Of a stretch of DNA of 64,000 nucleotides, positions 1 through 6,113 are shown one piece after another. The DNA comes from Oscillospiraceae bacterium. Lineage in GTDB: Bacteria; Bacillota; Clostridia; Oscillospirales; Ruminococcaceae. The stretch is taken from positions 1 to 64,000 of the forward strand of contig JAUNJJ010000004.1 of the NCBI GenBank assembly GCA_030533325.1, written 5' to 3'. The notes under the pieces are model-generated. The model had not been told where the DNA came from. It worked only from the letters and a program-made list of their open reading frames with translations, and did no database searches. Numbering within the stretch: the stretch's first letter is position 1; each line of letters starts with the position of its first letter. The position numbers and the translations under genes were made by a program.

Positions 1-80
1 TGAGTTTCGGATACGTTCCGGAAACCAGAACCCCTAAAGTGTCAGTCACACTAACGATAGCAGCGTACCACTATCGCCGT
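1..80 (-). ncRNA. Family 1 small RNA, copy A (3' end outside the window)
   Basis: This is the 5' part of a minus-strand RNA. Its promoter has a TTGACG -35 (110-115), a 17-nt spacer and a TATAAT -10 (87-92). The RNA starts near 80 and shows three hairpins: CGATAG/CTATCG, AGTGT/ACACT and GTTCTGG/CCGGAAC. The rest, including the terminator, lies before position 1. The duplicate at 16180-16376 is complete. Confidence 0.7.
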
Positions 81-135
81 ACTCATATTATACCTCATTA
101 GCTTGGAATCGTCAATAAAAAAACAATGTTTTCTC

Positions 136-164
136 TTGACTTCAACGCTTTAAAGTGTTAAAAT
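136..164 (+). promoter_or_regulatory. Promoter of the TnpV-like gene, left copy
   Basis: TTGACT (136-141), a 17-nt spacer and TAAAAT (159-164) lie 38 nt before the start codon at 203. The ribosome binding site GAAAGGA follows. The same promoter is at 16432-16460 in the right copy. Confidence 0.6.
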
Positions 165-202
165 ATTTATAAAGTATTATAAACTTCGAAAGGATTATAA
201 AT

Positions 203-619
203 ATGAAAAGAGAAACTAAGTTATCGATTTGGTGTGAAGAAGCAAAACAATATCTTCCATTATATAAAGAAATCAACGGACTAAGGTATGAATTAGATAC
301 AGAAACATGGACTTATCTTCCAAAGTTAGAGATTGAAACACCTCCGGCAGAACTGGGCAGATTCGGATCAATGCGACTGAAGTATCTGGAACAACACAAA
401 CAGGCAGAATGGCTCGAACTGATATGGACAGATCAACTGTACAGCCATTGCATACAGATGGAGAAGGACGTACAGAATCAGATAGAGCAGATAGTGGAAC
501 AGAAAATCAAGTCGGAGGAATTCCAGACAGCGATGTACGATTTCATGAAAACATATCAGCTCCGTCAGCAATATCAGACGGAAGCGGAAGAACAGGCGAT
601 TCAATCCATTTATATTTGA
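203..619 (+). CDS. TnpV-like mobile-element protein (left copy)
   Basis: A 138-residue soluble protein. The central stretch LGRFGSMRLKYLEQHK followed by a helical C-terminus rich in Gln and Glu resembles the TnpV family of small proteins found on Firmicute transposons and conjugative elements, whose members usually have LGKYGRMR at this place. The molecular function of TnpV is not established. The start at 203 has GAAAGGA 8-10 nt upstream and a good promoter at 136-164. It is followed 20 nt later by a small membrane protein gene, probably in the same transcript. An identical second copy is at 16499-16915. The family assignment rests on motif recall rather than a search. Confidence 0.65.
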   Translation: MKRETKLSIWCEEAKQYLPLYKEINGLRYELDTETWTYLPKLEIETPPAELGRFGSMRLKYLEQHKQAEWLELIWTDQLYSHCIQMEKDVQNQIEQIVEQKIKSEEFQTAMYDFMKTYQLRQQYQTEAEEQAIQSIYI

Positions 620-639
620 ATTAAGCGAGGGAAATAAAG

Positions 640-870
640 ATGTTTGACTTTTTTTATAAGATATATTATTTCTTTTGGACGGTAACCAAAATAATTCTGA
701 TAATATCACTTATGGCTTTAGCGTTGTTTATCGTTCTCTGGGCGATTTATCTGAGAAATGAACTTGTTGGATGGGTAAAAGATATATTTTCAACGTTCTT
801 CGGCGGATGGGATCCGTTTATGCCGTTCAAAGAATTTGTGCATGACCTTGTTGACCGAATTCTTTTTTAA
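640..870 (+). CDS. Small membrane protein, unknown function (left copy)
   Basis: A 76-residue protein with one long hydrophobic segment (about residues 14-38) and an amphipathic aromatic-rich C-terminus. The ribosome binding site GCGAGGGAAA lies just before the start. It follows the TnpV-like gene by 20 nt and is probably cotranscribed with it. Its transcript ends in the hairpin at 895-923, which also terminates the opposing family 1 RNA. I do not recognise the family. Size and topology would fit a mobile-element accessory protein or a small toxin, but nothing in the sequence decides this. An identical copy is at 16936-17166. Confidence 0.6.
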   Translation: MFDFFYKIYYFFWTVTKIILIISLMALALFIVLWAIYLRNELVGWVKDIFSTFFGGWDPFMPFKEFVHDLVDRILF

Positions 871-894
871 GAAGATGTATTTAATGAATGCAAA

Positions 895-1096
895 AAAAGC
901 CAACAGACAAACTGTTGGCTTTTGTAATCATATTGACTGATTTTTATAGTCGCTCACCCGACCAACTTTAAAAATGTGGTTGCAGCCAAGAGAATTAACT
1001 CCACCTGTAACGAAAACATGAGTTTCGGATACGTTCCGGAAACCAGAACCCCTAAAGTGTCAGTCACACTAACAATAGCGACGTATCACTATCATC
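895..1096 (-). ncRNA. Family 1 small RNA, copy B
   Basis: The minus-strand promoter has TTGACG (1126-1131), a 17-nt spacer and TATAAT (1103-1108). The RNA of about 200 nt carries hairpins GATAG/CTATT, AGTGT/ACACT and GTTCTGG/CCGGAAC, then a variable segment (about 970-1018), a conserved GAGCGACTATAAAAATCAGT block and a terminator with a 12-bp stem (895-923). No sustained reading frame is shared between copies. The duplicate is 17191-17392. Confidence 0.75.
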
Positions 1097-1132
1097 ATAC
1101 ATATTATAACTCTTTAAAGCTATTTCGTCAAT

Positions 1133-1315
1133 AAAAAATAAGCGACTCTTATCGAATCGCTTAGCATAATTTTCTTTCAGCATTTCTGCCTAAGTCAAGC
1201 TTGGATTTTATGCAAACCATGGACGGCTCCGTATACACATTCTTGACCACACATATACTTCAACACCGAGTATCCCCGATTACTTACGGGCAACACCGAA
1301 TTTCTTCAATATTAT
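1133..1315 (-). ncRNA. Family 2 small RNA, copy X
   Basis: This minus-strand RNA of about 180 nt has a TTGACA -35 (1345-1350). The -10 is either TAATAG (1322-1327, 17-nt spacer) or TATAAT (1314-1319, 25-nt spacer). An 8-bp insertion relative to copy Y separates the two. Visible structure includes a CCCG/CGGG hairpin with loop TAAGTAAT, an ACGG/CCGT hairpin, a GCA-GAAA-TGC hairpin with a GNRA loop, and a terminator stem AAGCGATTC/GAGTCGCTT (1140-1162). Its promoter sits directly after the terminator of copy C of family 1. Confidence 0.65.
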
Positions 1316-1363
1316 TATATGCTATTATGCTATTTTTATAAATTTGTCAATTTATTTACAGTA

Positions 1364-1560
1364 AAAAGCCAACAGACAAACTGTTGGCTTTTGTAATCAA
1401 TATTGACTGATTTTTATAGTCGCTCACCTCGACCAACTTTAATAAGTGTTATATCCAATCAAGTATATAACGGGCAATAGTGAGTTTCGGATACGTTCCG
1501 GAAACCAGAACCCCTAAAGTGTCAGTCACACTAACGATAGCAGCGTACCACTACCGCCGT
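1364..1560 (-). ncRNA. Family 1 small RNA, copy C
   Basis: The promoter has TTGACG (1590-1595), a 17-nt spacer and TATAAT (1567-1572). The scaffold is as in the other copies, but the variable segment forms a different perfect stem, GTTATAT/ATATAAC (about 1448-1473). The terminator hairpin is 1364-1392. The -35 lies only 8 bp from the terminator of the family 2 copy Y, so the units are tightly packed. The duplicate is 17660-17856. Confidence 0.75.
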
Positions 1561-1603
1561 ACTTATATTATACCTCATTAGAATAAAGTCGTCAATAAAA
1601 ACT

Positions 1604-1780
1604 AAAAATGACCTTATAGAAACAAGGTCATTTAAGTCATATTTTCTTTCAGCATTTCTGCATACGACAAGTCCGGCTCATATGAAACCGCATACAGCTC
1701 TGTGTATGCTCTCTTGCCCATCACACACACTTCAACACCGAGCGTTCTCGAATACTTACGAGATGACGCTGACTTTCGTC
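1604..1780 (-). ncRNA. Family 2 small RNA, copy Y
   Basis: The promoter is canonical: TTGACA (1810-1815), a 17-nt spacer and TATAAT (1787-1792). Relative to copy X the first hairpin changes from CCCG/CGGG to CTCG/CGAG while keeping the TAAGTA loop start. The second hairpin becomes GCATACA/TGTATGC. The GCA-GAAA-TGC hairpin is unchanged, and the terminator is ATGACCTT/AAGGTCAT (1604-1633). These paired changes argue for selection on RNA structure. A reading frame of about 27 codons ending inside the terminator is not kept in copy X. Confidence 0.65.
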
Positions 1781-1935
1781 AATGTTATTATATGCTATTT
1801 TTTTCACATTGTCAAATATATCTTGTCCGTTATATCAACCGCATTTATACTTGAATTAAGCAAAATTTTCAAAAAAATTATGGTTAACCGTTGCATTTTC
1901 ATTCAAAATATGTTAATATAGTTTTGTTAGAAAAT

Positions 1936-2017
1936 AAAAAAGCAGAAACTGTGCTACCAACACAATTTCTGCCAGCGAACATACAAGAAACAGGCTTGTA
2001 TATCCACAACATTTTCT
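1936..2017 (-). ncRNA. Short two-hairpin RNA upstream of rep (left copy)
   Basis: The minus-strand promoter has TTGACA (2047-2052), a 17-nt spacer and TAAAAT (2024-2029). The roughly 80-nt RNA has the hairpin ATACAAG/CTTGTAT (1981-2001) and a terminator GCAGAAATTGTG/CACAGTTTCTGC (1942-1972) followed by a T run. It diverges from rep, so it is not antisense to the rep leader. A trans-acting role in copy control is possible but unproven. The duplicate is 18232-18313. Confidence 0.6.
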
Positions 2018-2119
2018 AATCGTATTTTATCATATATATTTAATATTGTCAATAGTTTAGCACAACATTATTTTATTAAATAATATAAAATACGGTTTGA
2101 GGATAGGGTTTTATTACTG

Positions 2120-2152
2120 CTCCTTGTAAGTTCACTAAGAATTTATAAGGAG
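2120..2152 (+). promoter_or_regulatory. Hairpin sequestering the rep ribosome binding site
   Basis: CTCCTTGTAA (2120-2129) pairs with TTATAAGGAG (2143-2152) to give a 10-bp stem with one G-U pair and a 13-nt loop. The 3' strand contains AAGGAG, the ribosome binding site 10 nt before the rep start at 2163. Translation of rep should therefore be limited unless the stem opens. The same structure is at 18416-18448 in the right copy. Confidence 0.65.
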
Positions 2153-2162
2153 TTTTTTAATT

Positions 2163-3404
2163 ATGAGAACAAATATTTTCGGGACATCAGTATTTACACA
2201 GCTTCCAGACGGAGTTCTTTATACAAATATGCCTGACAAATGTAAGCAGCTTTATGCGTTACTTTGCAAGAAATCCAAACTGAAAAAAAGTGATGATTAT
2301 GATATAGAACCATTTTCACACAATGATTTGGCTAAAGAACTTAAATGCTCTAAGAAATCAATTCAGAGACATATAAATAAATTAATAAGCTACGGTTTGA
2401 TTGAAGCTGTAAAAAAACCTGGCTTATATACAGAGTATGTTATTTTAGATGTTCTTGAATCTTCACTTGCCAAAGTATCAGAAAATCCAAAACTGTTTAA
2501 GTCATATCTAAAATCACCCGAAAAAGAAATTACAGAACCGGAAAAAGAGAAAGAAAAACCAATTAAACTGTCTTCCGATCAGAATGAGCTTAAACAGTAT
2601 ATAGAATCAAAAATTAAGGACAAGCTCACAATCAGAAAATTTTTAATATTATGTGATACTGCTGCTGAAAATCCGGATATCGCTGATGATACAGAAATAA
2701 TTAAAATGATAGTGGATACTGTTATTGCTTATCGCAACAAATCAAAAACAAAGATAACTAATATCTTTGGGTACATAAAAAAGGCGGTAAGGAACTATGA
2801 AAAAGGCAAACCGGTAATCCAGACCCAATACAACCAGTATGCAGAAATGGCTACAAGCCTGTCAATGAAACTTGCTGAAGAATATGATCAGCCTTATCAT
2901 CTTTCTGTGGATCAGTGCATCGCATTATGCAGCATTGTTGACAGGAAGATAATCAAAACCGGAAAAAGCAGACTTAATATTTTTAATTTCTTAATTTCTG
3001 AGGTTATAAACAAATCTAAATTATCAGCAAACAAAATTACTGATATGTTTAAATACCTGATTTCAATAATCAATAATTATGGCAAACCTAAACCAGATTA
3101 TAAAGCTCCTGTATCACGCAAGGAACAGTCTTATGATATTGATGAATTTGCAAAATTGGCAATAACATTCAGCGGTAACGTAAATGGTACTGGAATACCA
3201 GAAGGATTCGATTCCAAAGAACAGTCTTATGATATTAATGAATTTGAAAAACTGGCTGTTACATTCAGCAAAAATGTAAAAAACCCTGTGTTATCAGAAG
3301 AAAAAAATAAAACGGCTGAACCGTCTTATGCAGAGTTAGCTGCCTTGCTGTCACCAAGTAATAGGGGTAGGTGTGGACACAATTGTCCACACCCTACTAT
3401 ATAG
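2163..3404 (+). CDS. Winged-helix Rep-like protein, probable replication initiator
   Basis: A 413-residue protein. Residues about 20-95 contain a helix-turn-helix region (HNDLAKELKCSKKSIQRHI) typical of plasmid initiators and DnaD-like proteins. A Lys/Glu-rich linker follows near 118-140, then helical segments and two imperfect C-terminal repeats (KEQSYDI-[DN]-EF). It has no catalytic motifs I recognise. The location downstream of an AT-rich stretch with a palindrome (2067-2084), and the sequestered ribosome binding site, fit a plasmid replication gene, but the role is inferred. Codons for the last 12 residues overlap a strong inverted repeat (3366-3398). The right-hand copy at 18459 is truncated. 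A generic transcriptional regulator is the main alternative. Confidence 0.6.
   Translation: MRTNIFGTSVFTQLPDGVLYTNMPDKCKQLYALLCKKSKLKKSDDYDIEPFSHNDLAKELKCSKKSIQRHINKLISYGLIEAVKKPGLYTEYVILDVLESSLAKVSENPKLFKSYLKSPEKEITEPEKEKEKPIKLSSDQNELKQYIESKIKDKLTIRKFLILCDTAAENPDIADDTEIIKMIVDTVIAYRNKSKTKITNIFGYIKKAVRNYEKGKPVIQTQYNQYAEMATSLSMKLAEEYDQPYHLSVDQCIALCSIVDRKIIKTGKSRLNIFNFLISEVINKSKLSANKITDMFKYLISIINNYGKPKPDYKAPVSRKEQSYDIDEFAKLAITFSGNVNGTGIPEGFDSKEQSYDINEFEKLAVTFSKNVKNPVLSEEKNKTAEPSYAELAALLSPSNRGRCGHNCPHPTI
3366..3398. repeat. Inverted repeat over the rep 3' end
   Basis: GGTGTGGACA and TGTCCACACC face each other across a CAAT loop. The flanking GTAG and CTAC extend the stem with one bulged C. No T run follows, so a terminator is unlikely. 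It encodes the odd Cys- and His-containing end of Rep. Confidence 0.5.
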
Positions 3405-3539
3405 AAAATAATATTAGATTAGATTGTCAGGACAAAAAACAAATTTTGTTTTCTTTGCAATTATCTTTGTTTATTTTCAATGATATGTTATAATATATAT
3501 AGCAAGGGTATTCAAAATCAGATTAAGGAGAAAACGATA

Positions 3540-4400
3540 ATGCTCATTAAAGCAAAACCTAAACTTGACATAGTCTTCAAGAAACTTTTCACTGACATTC
3601 AAAATACAGACCTTCTTATAGATTTCATTTCATGCATTATTGACGTTCCTAAGAAAGATATCTACGATATTACAATCCTTGATAACGAGGTTCTTCCTGA
3701 ATCCATTGATAAGAAATTCAGTCGCCTTGACGTTTTACTAAATTCGTCTCAGGGAACAATGAATATAGAAATACAGGTTAATAATTACGGAAATTTCAAG
3801 GAGCGGTCATTATACTACTGGGCTAAAACATTTTCTAATCAGCTCAATGAGAGTGAGGATTACTCAAAACTCCAGAAAACAATTGCTATTAATATCATAG
3901 ATTTCAATCTTTTTGACTGCGATGAACCGCATTCTGTATTTTTTGTTTCAGAAAAAGACAGGTTTGAATTGCTCACTGATAAATTTCGTATCGATTTTCT
4001 TGAACTAAAAAAAGCCGGTAACAGCAAAAATCCTATGCTCAAGGAATGGCTTACTTTCCTTAGTGTCACTACGGAGGAGGAGTTAGATATTATGAATACT
4101 AATACAATGAATCCTGAAATCATTGGTAAGGCTATTGCTGTAATCAGAAAAATGTCTGCTGATGAAAAACTTCTCTATGATATTCAGCGACGTGAAAAGG
4201 CTATTCTCGATGAACGTTCTGCTCTTAATTTTGCAAAAAATGAAGGTGTTGTAGAAGGGAAAGCTGTTGGTAAAGCAGAAGGAAAAATAGAGGGAGTAGA
4301 TAACCTTATTAATCAATTTAATTTTTCATTAACCGACGCATTAAAAGCTATGAATATAAGTGAAAGCGAATATAATGAATTCAAATTACTCAGAAAATGA
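3540..4400 (+). CDS. Rpn/PD-(D/E)XK family nuclease (transposase_31-like)
   Basis: A 286-residue protein starting MLIKAKPKLDIVFKKLF, which is the usual opening of the PDDEXK_2/Rpn family (recombination-promoting nucleases, once annotated as transposases). The region SRLDVLLNSSQGTMNIEIQV (about residues 61-80) holds the D...ExQ nuclease core. The C-terminal part has the EGKAVGKAEGKIEG repeats common in this family. The start at 3540 is preferred over 3480 because AAGGAG lies 9 nt upstream. A terminator follows at 4412-4447. In this family such proteins cut DNA and can promote RecA-independent recombination. Here it is cargo of the mobile element. The exact substrate is unknown. Confidence 0.85.
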   Translation: MLIKAKPKLDIVFKKLFTDIQNTDLLIDFISCIIDVPKKDIYDITILDNEVLPESIDKKFSRLDVLLNSSQGTMNIEIQVNNYGNFKERSLYYWAKTFSNQLNESEDYSKLQKTIAINIIDFNLFDCDEPHSVFFVSEKDRFELLTDKFRIDFLELKKAGNSKNPMLKEWLTFLSVTTEEELDIMNTNTMNPEIIGKAIAVIRKMSADEKLLYDIQRREKAILDERSALNFAKNEGVVEGKAVGKAEGKIEGVDNLINQFNFSLTDALKAMNISESEYNEFKLLRK

Positions 4401-4411
4401 CCTAATACTTC

Positions 4412-4447
4412 AGCACCCCAGATTTACAGGATGGGGTGCTTTTTTGT
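4412..4447 (+). terminator. Terminator after the Rpn-like gene
   Basis: AGCACCCC and GGGGTGCT form a stem followed by TTTTTT, 12 nt after the stop codon at 4400. Confidence 0.8.
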
Positions 4448-4484
4448 AGTAAAACAAAGGTTGTTTGTAAAAATAGTAATTTAC

Positions 4485-4641
4485 TTGACAGTAAAAAAAT
4501 CAGTGTGCTATACTTGATATAGTAAATCTAACGAACGTTTGTTTTATTGTTAAAAAAATAATTAAGAAAGATAAGTATATAATTGATAGATAATCTATTG
4601 AACCAATAAAAAAGTGTCCTCGTTTAAATCGAGGACACTTC
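4485..4641 (+). promoter_or_regulatory. Orphan promoter and small intergenic transcript candidate
   Basis: TTGACA (4485-4490), an 18-nt spacer and TATACT (4509-4514) point rightward into a stretch without an open frame. The hairpin AAGTGTCCTCG/CGAGGACACTT (4611-4638) ends it. That hairpin also serves as the terminator of the minus-strand DUF4357 gene, where it has a T run. Any product would be an RNA of roughly 120 nt. Confidence 0.35.
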
Positions 4642-4659
4642 AAGTTGAATCAAATTGTT

Positions 4660-5202
4660 TCACCAGATAATAGTTCCAAAAATCTGTTTGCCTGATGTAG
4701 GTGTTCCATTGATGATAGTAGCTGCCATCGAAGCGCTATTTACAACAGCATCATTGTTTACAAAACCTGTATCAGAATCAATAACCCCCTGTTCGATTAA
4801 CTCCTTAACTCTTGCTTTTGTGGCGGCTCCCACCGATTCTGTTAATTTTGGGCGGATACGTGAACCTTTCTTTATTACATATGTTCCAGGTATAGAACCA
4901 CGTGAAACATAAGCAGATTTCATTTTAACCACGCTAGTTCCTTTTTCTTTTGCATTAAAATAATTTTCAAAAAAAGTGGCTGTATCTTCAGGTGATATAA
5001 AAGAAACAAAATCAGAATCTTCACAACCTTCATAATCACACAATGTGGAATAAAGGGAATCAAGAATTCCCTTGCATACAGACTTAACTAATGTGTTGTG
5101 TTCGATAAGTCCTTCAATTGCACTGAAAAGCTCTATTCCCTGTTTAACCTCACTAATTTTAACCTGTTCCTTGACGTTTGCTTTGATTTTTAAAACAGCC
5201 AT
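4660..5202 (-). CDS. DUF4357 domain protein
   Basis: A 180-residue protein with a C-terminal DUF4357 module (about residues 95-180): GTYVIKKGSRIR, then TKARVKELIEQGVI, then NSASMAATIINGTPTSGKQ, in the family order. DUF4357 occurs at the ends of GIY-YIG or restriction-linked proteins and alone, and its function is unknown. The N-terminal 90 residues show no recognised domain. The start at 5202 is chosen because AAAGAGG lies 7 nt upstream on the minus strand. The longer TTG start at 5220 would absorb that site. It is transcribed alone. Upstream lies a 13-bp inverted repeat (5248-5287) that may be an operator. Confidence 0.7.
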   Translation of the reverse strand: MAVLKIKANVKEQVKISEVKQGIELFSAIEGLIEHNTLVKSVCKGILDSLYSTLCDYEGCEDSDFVSFISPEDTATFFENYFNAKEKGTSVVKMKSAYVSRGSIPGTYVIKKGSRIRPKLTESVGAATKARVKELIEQGVIDSDTGFVNNDAVVNSASMAATIINGTPTSGKQIFGTIIW

Positions 5203-5247
5203 TTTAAATCCTCTTTCCAATCAATATTTTTTTAGTTTATATTCAAT

Positions 5248-5287
5248 AAATATGATATTTAGCACAAGCTTAATAAATATCATATTT
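5248..5287 (-). promoter_or_regulatory. Inverted repeat, probable operator of the DUF4357 gene
   Basis: AAATATGATATTT (5248-5260) and AAATATCATATTT (5275-5287) form a perfect 13-bp inverted repeat with a 14-nt spacer. A further half-site, TATCATATT, lies at 5294-5302. Position and symmetry suggest a dimeric regulator. Confidence 0.5.
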
Positions 5288-5561
5288 GAATTATATCATA
5301 TTGATTCTTAACTGTCAAGACTTAACACATATTTTATTTTAAAATTTGTGTTAGGTTATTTTCTTTATTGCATGATCCTGATGTCAAAAGGTCATTTTGA
5401 AACACCGCAATTGTGTGATTTGTAATTCGCTAAAAATGAAAAACTAGGCTTTTGATACTCGAATCGTTATATTAAAAAATTTATAAAAAATATTTTTTAC
5501 CGTTACCTTTAATATGTTTTTTTCGTCTTTATAAGTGAATAAGGAAAAAATGAGGTGTTGC

Positions 5562-6113
5562 ATGGAGGATAGACAAATAATAGATTTATACTGGAAAAGA
5601 AATGAAAATGCAATTAATGAGAGCAATATAAAGTATGGAGCATACTGCACAACTATAGCAAATAACATCCTTCAATCAAAAAATGATTCAGAAGAATGTG
5701 TAAATGATACATGGTATCACGCCTGGAATGCCATCCCGCCTGAGATACCTCAAAAATTATCACTGTTTTTTGGTCGAATCACTCGTAATCTGGCGATAGA
5801 CAGATTCAGAAAAAACAGGTCAAAAAAATCCGGAGGAGGTCAGTTTGAAATCTGTCTTGATGAACTTAGTGAATGTATAGGAGATAATAACCATTTCGAA
5901 GAAAGAATTATACTTAAAGATTCACTGAATGATTTTCTTCGTAATATTCCGCAGAAAAACAGAGAAATATTCATGATGAGATACTGGTATATGATGTCGG
6001 TACATAATATCGCAGAACGTCAGGGTATTTCTGAAGGCTCAGTAAAAATGATACTTCAGCGTTTAAGAAACAAACTGAAAGTTCACCTTGAAAGAGAGGG
6101 GATAACTATATGA
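5562..6113 (+). CDS. ECF-type RNA polymerase sigma factor
   Basis: A 183-residue sigma-70 family protein. Sigma region 2 lies around residues 40-90 (NDTWYHAWNAIPPE, then ITRNLAIDRFRKNR). Sigma region 4 lies around 130-175 (NREIFMMRYWYMMSVHNIAE, then the recognition helix ISEGSVKMILQRLR). The start at 5562 follows GAGGT at 5552-5556. The stop overlaps the next start by ATGA (6110-6113), so it is translationally coupled to the membrane protein downstream, as ECF sigma factors usually are to their anti-sigma. The nearby dockerin genes are plausible targets, but that is inference. Confidence 0.9.
   Translation: MEDRQIIDLYWKRNENAINESNIKYGAYCTTIANNILQSKNDSEECVNDTWYHAWNAIPPEIPQKLSLFFGRITRNLAIDRFRKNRSKKSGGGQFEICLDELSECIGDNNHFEERIILKDSLNDFLRNIPQKNREIFMMRYWYMMSVHNIAERQGISEGSVKMILQRLRNKLKVHLEREGITI

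Larger units (their letters stand above)
1..2950. repeat. Left copy of a 2.95-kb direct repeat flanking the mobile element
   Basis: Positions 1-2950 recur at 16297-19246 with a constant offset of 16296 and no indels that I could see. The repeat carries family 1 RNA copies, the TnpV-like gene, a small membrane protein gene, two family 2 RNAs, the short RNA upstream of rep, and most of rep. The window begins inside this copy, so its true left end is not visible. Confidence 0.93.

Noticed and set aside
409..624. Alternative frame inside the TnpV-like gene (also 16705-16920)
   Set aside because: It is fully nested in a better-supported gene, lacks a ribosome site, and has a low-complexity polar composition typical of a shadow frame.
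895..1600. CRISPR array
   Set aside because: The repeated units are about 200 nt, each with its own promoter and terminator, and no cas genes are present.
1604..1780. A short peptide encoded by family 2 RNA (about 27 codons ending in the terminator)
   Set aside because: In copies X and X' the same frame is interrupted by stops and indels, while paired substitutions keep the hairpins. Structure explains the conservation better.
1682..1921. Plus-strand open frame over the family 2 copy Y (also 17978-18217)
   Set aside because: It runs antisense through a promoter and a terminator of the small RNA, has no ribosome site, and its product has no coding character.
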